A stretch of DNA of 61,213 nucleotides from assembly GCF_000169175.1 (NCBI RefSeq), contig NZ_AAWS01000054.1, positions 1-61,213 of the forward strand, in the 5' to 3' direction. Shown in pieces: positions 17,255 to 26,956 of this stretch. The notes under the pieces were generated by a model. That model was given only the letters and a program-made list of their open reading frames with translations, was not told the origin of the DNA and made no database searches. The number at the start of each line of letters is the position of its first letter. Within the stretch, counting starts at the first letter, position 1. This DNA comes from Microscilla marina ATCC 23134 (GTDB taxonomy: Bacteria > Bacteroidota > Bacteroidia > Cytophagales > Microscillaceae). A program made the position numbers and the translations under genes.

Positions 17255-17548
17255 ATGAAAGCAGCAATTTATAACCATAGACTTTGGGTAGAAGAAGTAT
17301 CCCCCCAGGTTTTGAAGAAATCATTTGATCATGTTTTAACTGAAAGTGGTTTCACGATATTAAATTTTATGGAGCATTTTTTTCAGCCTCAGGGCTATAC
17401 TGCCATATGGCTGTTAGGCGAAAGTCATTTTGCCCTGCATACCTTCCCCGAAGAAAATAAAACTTATATAGAACTGAGTAGTTGTAATGAGCAAATGTAT
17501 GATTTGTTTATAAAACTGATCAAACTACCTGTATTAAAAGAGTCTTAA
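17255..17548 (+). CDS. speD: S-adenosylmethionine decarboxylase proenzyme family (SpeD-like)
   Basis: The 97-residue protein starts at ATG 17255 (a TTG one codon earlier is in frame). It has the short prokaryotic AdoMetDC pattern: GYTAIWLLGESHFALHTFPE, then YIELSSC. By comparison with the family, Ser57 is the self-cleavage site that becomes the pyruvoyl group, His62 is the processing His and Cys77 the catalytic proton donor; all three are present. The product decarboxylates SAM for polyamine synthesis. It is slightly shorter than usual (about 115-130) because the C-terminus ends soon after the core. No speE or other polyamine gene is adjacent. Confidence 0.87.
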   Translation: MKAAIYNHRLWVEEVSPQVLKKSFDHVLTESGFTILNFMEHFFQPQGYTAIWLLGESHFALHTFPEENKTYIELSSCNEQMYDLFIKLIKLPVLKES

Positions 17549-17781
17549 AAGGATGGACTGGTTTTGCCCAACATACACAACGTTAGAACTAAAGGCGTGA
17601 TGCTGTTGCAAACAACATTAATATATGCCATAGCTTTAGATTGATGTAATATGTATTATAGTGGTGAATACCTATTGTTCTGAGGTAGTACTTTAGATAT
17701 ATTGAATGTTTAATGATGAACGAAAGACTAAGTTTGCATTACCTTTCAATGTAATACCAGTTCTGCCCAAACTTAAATTTT

Positions 17782-20700
17782 ATGTATTACCTCCAAGAGA
17801 AACTATATCAATTAGTTAAGGTAGATAAAAGTGTGTTTGATTTTGTAGTGACCACATCTAACCAGGGTTTATGGTGTTTGCAGGTAAAACCACCACAGGA
17901 CCAATGGGTAAGCGAAGGGTTTTATGAAACTTTCGAGGATCAAATAATTGAAAAAAAAGTGTGGCAAGCACTGGTAAAGTCAAAAAACAAACAAGTCATA
18001 CAGCGTAGCCTCGATTACTACCAAACAAACGACGCATTGCCTTACTTGCAGTTTGAGCTATGCTATACGCTTCAAAATGGTCAAGAGTTATGGGCTACTA
18101 CCCAAACGCTGGTAACAAAAGACTTATCGGGTGTACCGGTATTTTTGATGGGAAAAGTACTAAGAAAATACCTTAAGTCACCTAATCATCGTAATTCTGC
18201 ACCTGTGTTTGCCCAAGAGGGTACTATCCAGTCAAAACAAAGTGAAGGTACCTGGCCATTTCAAGATAAAGAGTTGAGCACTGCAACGAAACACTTGTTG
18301 GAGAAAACAAGTGCGATGGCAAAGCTGGGTGCCTGGGAGCTTAACCTGAACACTCAGCAGGGATTTTGGTCACATACAACCCGGCAAATATATGAAGTAC
18401 CTGATGGCTTCGTGCCAACTGCTGATCGCATGTTAAACTTTTATAAAGCAGAAAGTAAAGAGCAGGTAAAACACCTGATTGCTCGTTGTATCAGGTCAAA
18501 AGAGGTGTTTAGTGAAGAACTAAAGGTGGTGACAGCCAAAAAACGCGAAGTATGGGTGAGGCTAGTGGGGCAGGGAGAGTTTGAGGGGGAGCAATGTCAA
18601 AGAATATATGGCACTGTTCAAGACATTAACGAACGCAAACATCAAGAGGAAGAAGCCAAAAAAATAAATACTCGCTTAGCGTTGGCTACTCAAACCGCTC
18701 GCGTGGGTATTTGGGAATACGATATTGTCAGTAACAAACTCACCTGGGACGACTCCATGTTTGAGTTGTATGGATTAAAATATGAAGATTTTGATGGGGT
18801 ATACAGTGCATGGGTGGGTTTGTTGCACCCCGATGATGTACAAAGGGTAGAAGAGGAGGTAGCCTGGGCGATTGAGGGAAAAAAAGAGTTTGATACAGCG
18901 TTTAGAGTAGTTTGGCAAGATAGCTCCGTGAAGTATATCAAGGCTTTGGCACGGGTGCACAACGACAGTCAAGGCAGTGCTTTGTTTATGATTGGGACAA
19001 ACTGGGATATTACCCACGAGAAACTGGCCAGCGAAAAACTCAAAGAAGCTAAAAAGCAAGCAGATACAGCTAATAAAGCAAAGTCGGAATTTCTTGCCAA
19101 TATGAGTCATGAGATTCGTACCCCATTGAACGGAGTTATTGGGTTTGCAGACTTGCTGCAGAGAAGTAAACTGAATGAAACCCAACAAAAATATATTTCC
19201 ACTATTTATCAATCGGCCACTTCATTGCTTGACATTATTACCAACATTCTCGATTTTTCTAAAATAGAGGCAGGCAAACTCGACCTTATGGTGGCTAAAA
19301 CAGATTTGTTGAACTTAAGTCAACAAATTATAAATTTGATCAGGTATCAGGCACATAAAAAAGATCTGGAGGTGTTGTTGCATATAGACAACGACATACC
19401 AAGATTTGTATGGATAGATGAGGTGAAAATGAGGCAGGTATTGGTCAATTTATTGAGCAATGCTACCAAGTTTACAACCGAAGGTGAAATAGAGTTGAAA
19501 ATAGACTTGCAGGAAAGGCTCGACGAAGAAATGGTTGTGTTGAGATTTGCAGTAAGAGATACAGGCATAGGTATAGCACCCGAGAATAAGGGTAAAATTT
19601 TTGAAGCATTCTCACAGGAAGACTCATCTACTACCCGAAGGTTTGGTGGCACAGGGTTGGGGTTGAGTATTTCTAATAAATTACTTGATTTGATGGGGAG
19701 TAGACTTTTGGTAGAGAGTATTACAGGGCGTGGAAGTGTTTTTTACTTTGATATTCCAGTAAAGGCAACAGTAGATGCTGCCATTGGTAAAGGAGGGTGG
19801 CAGAATATAGAAGGAATTGAAAAGGTGTTGATTGTTGATGACAATAAAAATAACCGGCAGATTTTGGCAGAAATGCTCACAATTAAAGATATTGAAGCAG
19901 AAGAGGTAACCAATGGGTTGGATGCGTTGGAGCGACTGGCTGCTGGCAAAAAGTATGACATTGTATTTGTTGACTATCATATGCCTTTTATGGATGGGCT
20001 GGAAACAATTAAAAATATTAGACAAGAGTTGGCAATTACAGCACAAGATCAGCCAATCGTTTTGTTTCATAGCGCCTCAGACTACGGTGAATTTACAGGT
20101 GACGTTGGTGCCTTAGATATTCAACAACAACTGATCAAGCCAGTAAGCATAGAGCAACTCTTCGAGTGTTTGGGCAGTTTACATAGTTTAAAAGAAGTGA
20201 GCGAGCCCAATGTTGTAGAAATAACGCAGCATTTGATGGATTTGTCGATAAAAATGCTCATTGTAGAAGACAATGCGGTAAATATGCAGTTGTCTAAAGT
20301 CATTGTACAAGGAATAATGCCAGATACAACAATAGTAGAAGCCTGTAATGGGCAAGAAGCCATTGACGTATGTAAGCAAGAATTGCCAGATTTTATTGTA
20401 ATGGATATTCAAATGCCTCAAATGAATGGTTATGAGGCAACTACCTACATAAGAAAAATAAAAGGAGCTGAAAATACACCCATTATAGCACTTACTGCTG
20501 GCACTCTCAAGGGAGAAAAAGACAGGTGTTTGGCAGCAGGCATGAACGATTATATTAGCAAACCTATTGTAAAGCATGAATTTGTTCAAATGATTAACAA
20601 ATGGGTAATTTCTGAAAAAAACATGGATACCAAAAATCATTTTAACCAAGAAGCTCTTTTAGAAACTATAGGAGATAATCCGAAAGTAAAAGAGAGAATT

Positions 20701-20949
20701 TATGCCAAAACAAGGGCTTACCTTGCTACTGTAATACCTGATATTCAAGCAGGTATTGTCAGTCAAAACTTTGACGCGGTAAAAGCCTCAGCGCATACCC
20801 TCAAAGGGGCATCAAGGTCAATGTATTTGGGCAAGCTTGCCCAAATGGCTGAAAAACTGGAAGGGGTAACCAATATGAATCCGCAAGAAACTGATGAACT
20901 GGTGGAAGCCATAATACAGGAAATTAACTATATAAAAACTTTGATTTAG
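17782..20949 (+). CDS. Soluble hybrid histidine kinase (PAS-PAS-PAS-HisKA-HATPase-REC-REC-HPt)
   Basis: The protein has 1,055 residues and no membrane helix, so it senses a cytoplasmic cue. PAS-like modules lie at about 1-135, 165-290 and 292-415. HisKA follows with phospho-His443 in FLANMSHEIRTP. The ATPase domain (about 550-665) has the intact G1 box DTGIGIAPENKGK and the G2 box GGTGLGLSI. REC1 has Asp731 (VFVDYHMP) and REC2 has Asp875 (VMDIQMP). The C-terminal HPt has His1005 in SAHTLKGAS. It is a complete multistep phosphorelay in one chain. A second hybrid kinase follows 102 nt later and probably works with it; no DNA-binding output domain is present. Confidence 0.93.
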   Translation: MYYLQEKLYQLVKVDKSVFDFVVTTSNQGLWCLQVKPPQDQWVSEGFYETFEDQIIEKKVWQALVKSKNKQVIQRSLDYYQTNDALPYLQFELCYTLQNGQELWATTQTLVTKDLSGVPVFLMGKVLRKYLKSPNHRNSAPVFAQEGTIQSKQSEGTWPFQDKELSTATKHLLEKTSAMAKLGAWELNLNTQQGFWSHTTRQIYEVPDGFVPTADRMLNFYKAESKEQVKHLIARCIRSKEVFSEELKVVTAKKREVWVRLVGQGEFEGEQCQRIYGTVQDINERKHQEEEAKKINTRLALATQTARVGIWEYDIVSNKLTWDDSMFELYGLKYEDFDGVYSAWVGLLHPDDVQRVEEEVAWAIEGKKEFDTAFRVVWQDSSVKYIKALARVHNDSQGSALFMIGTNWDITHEKLASEKLKEAKKQADTANKAKSEFLANMSHEIRTPLNGVIGFADLLQRSKLNETQQKYISTIYQSATSLLDIITNILDFSKIEAGKLDLMVAKTDLLNLSQQIINLIRYQAHKKDLEVLLHIDNDIPRFVWIDEVKMRQVLVNLLSNATKFTTEGEIELKIDLQERLDEEMVVLRFAVRDTGIGIAPENKGKIFEAFSQEDSSTTRRFGGTGLGLSISNKLLDLMGSRLLVESITGRGSVFYFDIPVKATVDAAIGKGGWQNIEGIEKVLIVDDNKNNRQILAEMLTIKDIEAEEVTNGLDALERLAAGKKYDIVFVDYHMPFMDGLETIKNIRQELAITAQDQPIVLFHSASDYGEFTGDVGALDIQQQLIKPVSIEQLFECLGSLHSLKEVSEPNVVEITQHLMDLSIKMLIVEDNAVNMQLSKVIVQGIMPDTTIVEACNGQEAIDVCKQELPDFIVMDIQMPQMNGYEATTYIRKIKGAENTPIIALTAGTLKGEKDRCLAAGMNDYISKPIVKHEFVQMINKWVISEKNMDTKNHFNQEALLETIGDNPKVKERIYAKTRAYLATVIPDIQAGIVSQNFDAVKASAHTLKGASRSMYLGKLAQMAEKLEGVTNMNPQETDELVEAIIQEINYIKTLI

Positions 20950-21051
20950 GGCAAAAAAGGGCAGAATAACACTATTGATTTTCTGGAGTACCAGGTAATT
21001 TTAAACGCTACAAATCATTGGTTTAATTAAAGCTAAACCATTAATCCTGAT

Positions 21052-23010
21052 ATGAGAATACTATTATTTGAGAAAGATGAAGGTGAGAGGCAAAAGATCA
21101 TTCAACTGTTTCGTCAGGTAGAGCTAAAAGCTGACCTTACAACTGATGTGGCAGAGAGTGAGGAGCAAATAATGCAGCTATTGCAACAAACTCATTATGA
21201 TTGTGTGTATATAGGTGTTGATTTGTTTAGCATGCCTGATAGTGAAAAGCTATTAACACAAATACAGGAGCTTGGCAAACAAACGCCTATTGTGGTTTTG
21301 TTGGCTCACGAAAATGAAAAAAATATCTACCAAAGTATAATAAATGGTGTAAGTGGTTACTTGTCGAAGCAACAGTTGAACACCCCGTCTATTCTTACTA
21401 GTTTAAAGCAAGCCCTCAATAGCGTAGGCAACAAAGATCATTACGAGGTAAGCCATTTAAAGCAAGTGTTTCTCTCTGATATGGGGCATGAACTAAGAAC
21501 CCCCATGTCGGCCATATTAGGGTTTTCAGGCTTATTGATGCAATCTAACCTTGACGAAAGCCAATACAAGTTTGCCCAATCTATTTACGAGGCAACCAAC
21601 AACCTGTTGACCATTATCAACGATGTTTTAGATTACTCTAAAATAGAGTCTGGGAAGTTGACTATTGAGCAGGCAGATTTTAATGTAAGACACCTGTTGC
21701 ATAAAATTCAAAAACGCTTTGAGAATCAGGGAATTCACCAGCATAAGCCTTATTTAGCGCTGTATATCGACGAAAAACTGCCCGACTTTTTGAAAAGCGA
21801 TGATAAAAGATTAGAACAAATACTTTGGAACCTGATCAATGAGTCGACCAAGTTTATTGTGGGTAGTAGTATAGATTTGTTTGCACGCATGATTGCCTAC
21901 AAAGAGGGACAAGTGAATGTTCAGTTTGAAGTGAAATGTGCAGGAGCAAGCATTTCACAAGACCAGGTGAAAACCATTTTTGATAGTCTTAATTACTTGG
22001 GTACCAATCACTTTCAACGTTTTGGTGACATAGGGCTTGGGTTAGTCATTGTTAAGAAACTGGTTAGTTTTTTGGGAGGCAACATTGTAGTGCAGCATAA
22101 TAAGATTGGTGAGGTAAGTTTTATATGTGATTTTAGAATGGAAGTAGGGCAGGCAATTCAGGAACAAAGCAATGGCTTGGAAGATGGTGTAGCACTAGAT
22201 AATGTGCGTGTATTGGTGTGTGAAGACAACATACTTAGCCAGGAACTAACTAAAGAAATATTGCACCGTTTGGGTTGTAAGGTAGACATTGCAGATAATG
22301 GCAAGGTAGGGGTAGAAAAACTGCAAAACAAAGCCGCGCAATACGATGTGGTGTTGATGGACATCCAAATGCCAAAAATGAATGGGATAGAGGCTACTTA
22401 TGCCATTAGAGAGTTAGACAGTGTGGTCAAAGATATTCCGGTAATAGCACTGACTGCCCAAAATGTAACCGATGAAAAAGACAAGTACTTTGAAGCAGGA
22501 ATGACTGATTATTTGACCAAGCCTTTTACACCAGCAGATATTACCCGAAAAGTATTGAAACATTTGCCCAAAAAGGCAACCAAAAGCCATCCCACAAGTA
22601 CTACACAAACTACTGGTCAGACTACTTCACACACATTGTTTGACCTTAATTTTTTGCGCGATGCCTTTGGCGATAATCCAGTGATTTTCCAAGAGTTACT
22701 TCAGTTGCTTACCAATCAGTTCTTAAAGTTTAAACAAGATGTAAGCAACGGGTTATTTATGAAAAACTGGAAGGTAATTGCCAACGCTGCCCAAATCATC
22801 AAAACAAATTTGCGTGCATTTGGGCTCAAATCATTGGAAAATAAAGTAATTTTGATTGAGGAATACGCCAGTAAACAAGAAAGTGTAGGTCTTATTCCAG
22901 ACCTGATCAGAGATTGTGAAGATATTTTTGCTGGTGCAATCAAAGAACTTAATTCTTTATTGGAAGATGAAAACACTACTCAAGGAAAACATTTATATAG
23001 AAACAGCTAG
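21052..23010 (+). CDS. Hybrid histidine kinase-like protein with degenerate sites
   Basis: The protein has 652 residues. The N-terminal receiver (1-115) has Gly55 where the phospho-Asp should be. HisKA keeps His146 in DMGHELRTP. The ATPase domain keeps the N-box-like NLINESTKF and GLGLVIVKKL, but the G1 box DxGxGI is replaced by CAGASI at 296-301. The C-terminal REC (about 383-505) is intact with Asp437 in VLMDIQMP. A linker rich in Thr/Ser precedes an HPt-like domain in which the phospho-His is Gln581 (AAQIIKTNL). Catalysis by this protein is doubtful; the intact REC may receive phosphate from the neighbouring kinase. The acetyltransferase gene overlaps its 3' end by 44 bp. Confidence 0.9.
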   Translation: MRILLFEKDEGERQKIIQLFRQVELKADLTTDVAESEEQIMQLLQQTHYDCVYIGVDLFSMPDSEKLLTQIQELGKQTPIVVLLAHENEKNIYQSIINGVSGYLSKQQLNTPSILTSLKQALNSVGNKDHYEVSHLKQVFLSDMGHELRTPMSAILGFSGLLMQSNLDESQYKFAQSIYEATNNLLTIINDVLDYSKIESGKLTIEQADFNVRHLLHKIQKRFENQGIHQHKPYLALYIDEKLPDFLKSDDKRLEQILWNLINESTKFIVGSSIDLFARMIAYKEGQVNVQFEVKCAGASISQDQVKTIFDSLNYLGTNHFQRFGDIGLGLVIVKKLVSFLGGNIVVQHNKIGEVSFICDFRMEVGQAIQEQSNGLEDGVALDNVRVLVCEDNILSQELTKEILHRLGCKVDIADNGKVGVEKLQNKAAQYDVVLMDIQMPKMNGIEATYAIRELDSVVKDIPVIALTAQNVTDEKDKYFEAGMTDYLTKPFTPADITRKVLKHLPKKATKSHPTSTTQTTGQTTSHTLFDLNFLRDAFGDNPVIFQELLQLLTNQFLKFKQDVSNGLFMKNWKVIANAAQIIKTNLRAFGLKSLENKVILIEEYASKQESVGLIPDLIRDCEDIFAGAIKELNSLLEDENTTQGKHLYRNS

Positions 23011-23440
23011 TGTGCAGGACGCCGAGCTATTGGCAGACTTGCAATGTAAAATGGCGTGGGAAACCGAAGAGTATATGCTTGATCGTAACACGGTGTTGCA
23101 AGGGTTACAAGCTTTGTTTAATGATGTTTCTAAAGGTATATATTACAAAGTGACTCATAATGAGCAGGTGATAGGTTGTATGCTCAATACGTTTGAATGG
23201 AGCGAGTGGCGTAATGGGTATGTCTTGTGGATACAGTCGCTGTATATTGTGCCAGAGTTTAGAGCCCAAGGTTTGTTTAAACTGATGTACCAATACTTAC
23301 AACACAAAGTAAAAGCTGACAACAACCTGATGGGCATCAGACTGTATGTAGACAAAACCAACGTGAAAGCCTCGCAAGTATACAAAGCCATTGGAATGAG
23401 TGATGAACATTATACCTTTTTTGAGTGGTTAAACGAGTAA
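22967..23440 (+). CDS. GNAT family N-acetyltransferase
   Basis: The protein has 157 residues from the ATG at 22967, which overlaps the end of the kinase gene by 44 bp and implies translational coupling. The GNAT order is visible: IYIETASVQDAELLADLQ (strand 1, helix 1), then the central strands QVIGCMLNTFEW, VLWIQSLYIVPEFRAQGLFKLMYQ with the acetyl-CoA loop R-A-Q-G-L-F, and the late ASQVYKAIGM helix. It probably acetylates an amine or a protein. The acetyl-CoA loop has the form RAQGL where many members have RGQG or RGKG. A terminator follows at 23481. Confidence 0.85.
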   Translation: MKTLLKENIYIETASVQDAELLADLQCKMAWETEEYMLDRNTVLQGLQALFNDVSKGIYYKVTHNEQVIGCMLNTFEWSEWRNGYVLWIQSLYIVPEFRAQGLFKLMYQYLQHKVKADNNLMGIRLYVDKTNVKASQVYKAIGMSDEHYTFFEWLNE

Positions 23441-23480
23441 GCATTGTCTGAGGGTAACTTCCCCTAACTTACCTAAAGCA

Positions 23481-23512
23481 AAAACATTCAGCCGATAAAG
23501 ACTGAATGTTTT
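23481..23512 (+). terminator. Terminator after the kinase/acetyltransferase unit
   Basis: A perfect 11-bp stem (AAAACATTCAG with CTGAATGTTTT) ends in a T-run. It lies between convergent genes, so it can act on both strands. Confidence 0.8.
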
Positions 23513-23559
23513 TGACATCCTAAAAAATAAAACCCATTACAGGTATTGGGGTATACTTA

Positions 23560-25365
23560 TTAATTGAAAGTATACGATCCTTTTTCGATCATCTGATCGG
23601 CAATTCTTCGGCGGGCAGCCTTGGCATTATAAGCGTGTGTGCGGCCAAAACCTCGCAATGCACCCATTAAATTTTTATACATATCACCTTCAGCAAAAGC
23701 ACTGATGGCTTGTTTGCCCGACATATACACACTATCTACAGTATCGTGTAAGTATACGTTGCAAAGGTCTAACTGCATTTGACAAGCATCGGCTCCATTG
23801 CGGTTTACTAGTTTTTCTGTTCTTAACAGTGCCGACTCAGCCGTATAAATATTCATTAGCATGTCGGCCAGGTGTATCATAATTTCCTGCTCTTCGCTAA
23901 ACGACTTGTTCAAGGCTTGAACTGCGGCACCCGCACTTACCAACAAAGCTTTTTTCATGTGGCTAATCAGGCTCTTCTCATAAGCAAAGTTAGGCGATCC
24001 CTCAGGAGCAATCTCTGGCTTTTTGCCACTCATCAACTCTTTTTGAACCTCCATAGCCGCACCCATTACGTTAAGCTCTCCCTTCATGCTGCGTGTTACG
24101 ATGGTACCTATAGACAAAATACGGTTGATTTCGTTGGTTCCTTCAAAAATACGGTTAATGCGTGAGTCGCGGTAACAGCGGTCAGCAGGAGCATCGGCAG
24201 AATAGCCCATTCCACCATAAATTTGTACCATTTCGTCTGATACATAATCTATAGTTTCAGAACCAAATACCTTAAGCAGGGCGCATTCAATGGCAAATTG
24301 TTCAAAACTCTTAAGTTTAGCCTCAGCTTCGGGTGTGCCATTGGCAATCATAGCGGCAATACTGTCATCAATATTTTGTCCGGCGCGGTACATAGCCGAC
24401 TCAGTAGCGTATAAACGTACCGCTTGTTGGGCAAGTTTATGTTTGATAGCTCCAAAGTTAGCAATAGAAGTTCCAAACTGCTTGCGTTCGTTAGCATATC
24501 CTATAGAATGGTTCAAGGCAGCCTTGGCGCCACCGTGGGTAGAAGCACACAACTTGATACGTCCAATGTTTAGAATGTTTACCGCAATCTTAAAACCGTT
24601 TTCACGGGTAGATAACATGTTTTCTATGGGCACTTTACAATCGTTGAAAAACACTTGGCGAGTGTCTGAACCTTTGATACCCATTTTGGCTTCAGGAGCA
24701 TTCATAGTGATGCCACCAAAGTCTTTTTCTATAATAAAGGCAGTCAGTTTTTTGTCATCATCTATTTTGGCAAATACAATGAATATATCGGCAAACCCTC
24801 CATTGGTTATCCACATTTTTTGCCCGTTGATGATGTAGTGCTTGCCATCTTCGGTCAATTCAGCCTTGGTTTTGCCAGAGTTCGCGTCAGAACCCGCATC
24901 AGGCTCGGTCAGACAGTAACACGCTTTCCATTCACCAGTGGCAAGTTTGGGCAAATATTTTGCTTTTTGGGCTTCGCTGCCATAATATTGAATAGGCAGG
25001 GTACCAATACCAGTATGTGCCGATAGTGCTACTACAAACGAGTGTCCTTGCCCGGTATAGTCGGTAATCAACATCGATGAGTTAAAATCCATTCCAAAAC
25101 CATCGTATTCGGTAGGTACACCAGTAGCAAGTAAACCAAGCTCGCCGGCTTTGTCTAGCAAACTACTCATGAGGGCAGGATCTTTAGCTTCATCTATTTC
25201 TTCTAAACGAGGAACCACTTCTTTCTGAACGAAGTCTTCACAGGTTTGCGCCATCATTCGTTGTTCTTCGCTAAAATCTTCAGGGATAAAGACTTGATCG
25301 GCAGTAGTTTCTTTGATAAGAAATTCCCCACCTTTAATTAATTCTTTATTGGCTGTAGCTTCCAT
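23560..25365 (-). CDS. Acyl-CoA dehydrogenase family protein (long form)
   Basis: The protein has 601 residues from the ATG at 25365 (MEATANKELI); the frame extends to 25422 without family-like sequence. The N-terminal and middle domains hold the FAD signatures CYCLTEPDAGSDANS and KMWITNGGFADIF. In the C-terminal domain, IYGGMGYSADAPADRCYRDSR and IFEGTNEINR carry the catalytic-type Glu. An additional helical domain of about 180 residues after this is typical of the approximately 600-residue form. The enzyme oxidises acyl-CoA to enoyl-CoA in fatty-acid beta-oxidation and passes electrons to ETF. Usual thiolase or hydratase partners are not adjacent; a decayed region lies upstream. Confidence 0.92.
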   Translation of the reverse strand: MEATANKELIKGGEFLIKETTADQVFIPEDFSEEQRMMAQTCEDFVQKEVVPRLEEIDEAKDPALMSSLLDKAGELGLLATGVPTEYDGFGMDFNSSMLITDYTGQGHSFVVALSAHTGIGTLPIQYYGSEAQKAKYLPKLATGEWKACYCLTEPDAGSDANSGKTKAELTEDGKHYIINGQKMWITNGGFADIFIVFAKIDDDKKLTAFIIEKDFGGITMNAPEAKMGIKGSDTRQVFFNDCKVPIENMLSTRENGFKIAVNILNIGRIKLCASTHGGAKAALNHSIGYANERKQFGTSIANFGAIKHKLAQQAVRLYATESAMYRAGQNIDDSIAAMIANGTPEAEAKLKSFEQFAIECALLKVFGSETIDYVSDEMVQIYGGMGYSADAPADRCYRDSRINRIFEGTNEINRILSIGTIVTRSMKGELNVMGAAMEVQKELMSGKKPEIAPEGSPNFAYEKSLISHMKKALLVSAGAAVQALNKSFSEEQEIMIHLADMLMNIYTAESALLRTEKLVNRNGADACQMQLDLCNVYLHDTVDSVYMSGKQAISAFAEGDMYKNLMGALRGFGRTHAYNAKAARRRIADQMIEKGSYTFN

Positions 25366-25754
25366 ATTATTGGGTATGTCTATTTTTATGATTTTCTGAA
25401 TTGTGCGTCTATATAATAACAAATATACTACAAAAATGTTATGCGTGCATACTATTTAATCAAGAATATTCTTTTGTATTTGAAAGTATAATGGCTATTA
25501 GACAAATTAACTTATTAAAAATACAAAACCTTGTAGAAGGGGAATGTTTTTGGGAATACAAAGAATTTATAAAGCATTGCCAGTTTTTGATGAAGTAGGT
25601 TTTAGGATTTGAGCCTGGTAATTATTTAAGGTTTCTTTATGGATTTTGAAGAATTACAAAACCTTTTTTCTGATCATTTTTGAGATAATTTCCTGTGTTC
25701 AACACCAGATTAGTTTGACCCAATTGATTAGTTCAGCCCCTAGGTAGCATCCAT

Positions 25755-26021
25755 TTACCCAAACTTAGGTAATTCTTCGACACAAGCTATGAGAAGTGTT
25801 TTCTTTTCGTAATTCGGACAATAGTTTTTAGCTCCCGCTTTTTCTGACACGTTGGCTCCACAAACGTATATCCCTAAGATAAGTCCCTGAGCATCTGTTA
25901 AGATAAAACGTTTCTGACCTCGTATATTTTTGCCTCCATCATAACCGGTTTCTTCTCCTCCTGAGGAGGTTTTATGCTTTTCGTATAAGGCAAGTGAGGT
26001 GTTAAGGTTGTCCAACCATTT
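25755..26021 (-). pseudogene. IS5-like transposase remnant
   Basis: A fragment of about 88 codons opens after an in-frame stop (TAA) and ends prematurely. TGYDGGKNIRGQKRFILTDAQG and then YVCGANVSEKAGA match the DDE region of IS5-family transposases (YDGGKKIKGRKRHILVDTxG ... ANVxDRDGA). Everything before and after is missing and no terminal inverted repeats are visible, so the insertion is an old remnant. The last residues after SEKAGA do not fit the family, suggesting a frameshift. Confidence 0.75.
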
Positions 26022-26956
26022 TTACTAATATCACTTGGATATTTTCTGCGTTTTGTGCTTATTGATTCTTTGCTTATTCAATTTATTATTTGACTTTTCG
26101 CAGTACATACCTTTGCTTATATCCAAAGGAATACAGTTGCTGACTAAGGTCACGTTAGTTGGACTTAGTCTTAGTTTGTTGCCGTTAAGAATCTGTAAAA
26201 CGAATACGTAATATAGCTGCAGTTCGGCACAATGCAACAGTGTAGCTGAAGGCAGAGCTTGGACTTCGGTTTTTTGATGACTGGTATATTATTCTGCTAA
26301 ACAAATTTTTGATCTGTGAAAGGCCGGTTATTATTAAAGTTTTGCAACTCTAAAATAAATAATTTGAACACATTTTCATATTTAAACACCTTTTAAAACA
26401 CTTTCTGAGACTAAAACTCATCGTGAATCACGCTAAACGCGAAAATTTAAACAAGCCCTTATTCTTTGGGGAACTAACAAAGTGCCAGAGCAAAAGAAAC
26501 ATATGAAATGGGTATGTTATTTCTTGATGGCTCCCTCACGGTATATTTAATAGGGTAGAAAGGAACTCAATTCTTGTTGTAGTATATTTTTTTGTAACAA
26601 ACAGGTATTTCTAACGGATTTTGTTTGCCAGTATTTATACGCTAAAGTCTGACTATTCTTTGTGTTACTTTTAAGGATTAGTTTAAAACGTCGTTTTTGA
26701 GCAAAATGATTGAAACAGTAGCCTTTACCTAGCTTCTAAGTAGGTAAAGCGGAAATTTGGCAAACAGAAGCAAAATAGTCTTTTACATACTATAGACTTA
26801 AAAATCAATGACTTATTCATTATACATTGTAGAAGACAATCATTTTTAGTAATTGATAACCTGTATTTATTAACATTTTCCCTGAACTTATGATGGATTA
26901 TTTTTAGTCCCAAAAATAGAATTAAACCAAAATTCACAAACTAAATTAACGACAAA
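26022..26956. other. Gene-free decayed region
   Basis: About 935 bp with no supported gene. Short frames, such as 26031-26237 on the minus strand, have no recognisable domain. A 9-bp hairpin (CTTTACCTA at 26723, TAGGTAAAG at 26741) is present. The region upstream of 25.75 kb is similarly empty. It probably holds insertion-sequence debris. Confidence 0.5.

Noticed and set aside
26031-26237. 68-codon minus-strand frame next to the transposase remnant
   Set aside because: No match to a transposase or other family; kept only as part of the decayed region.
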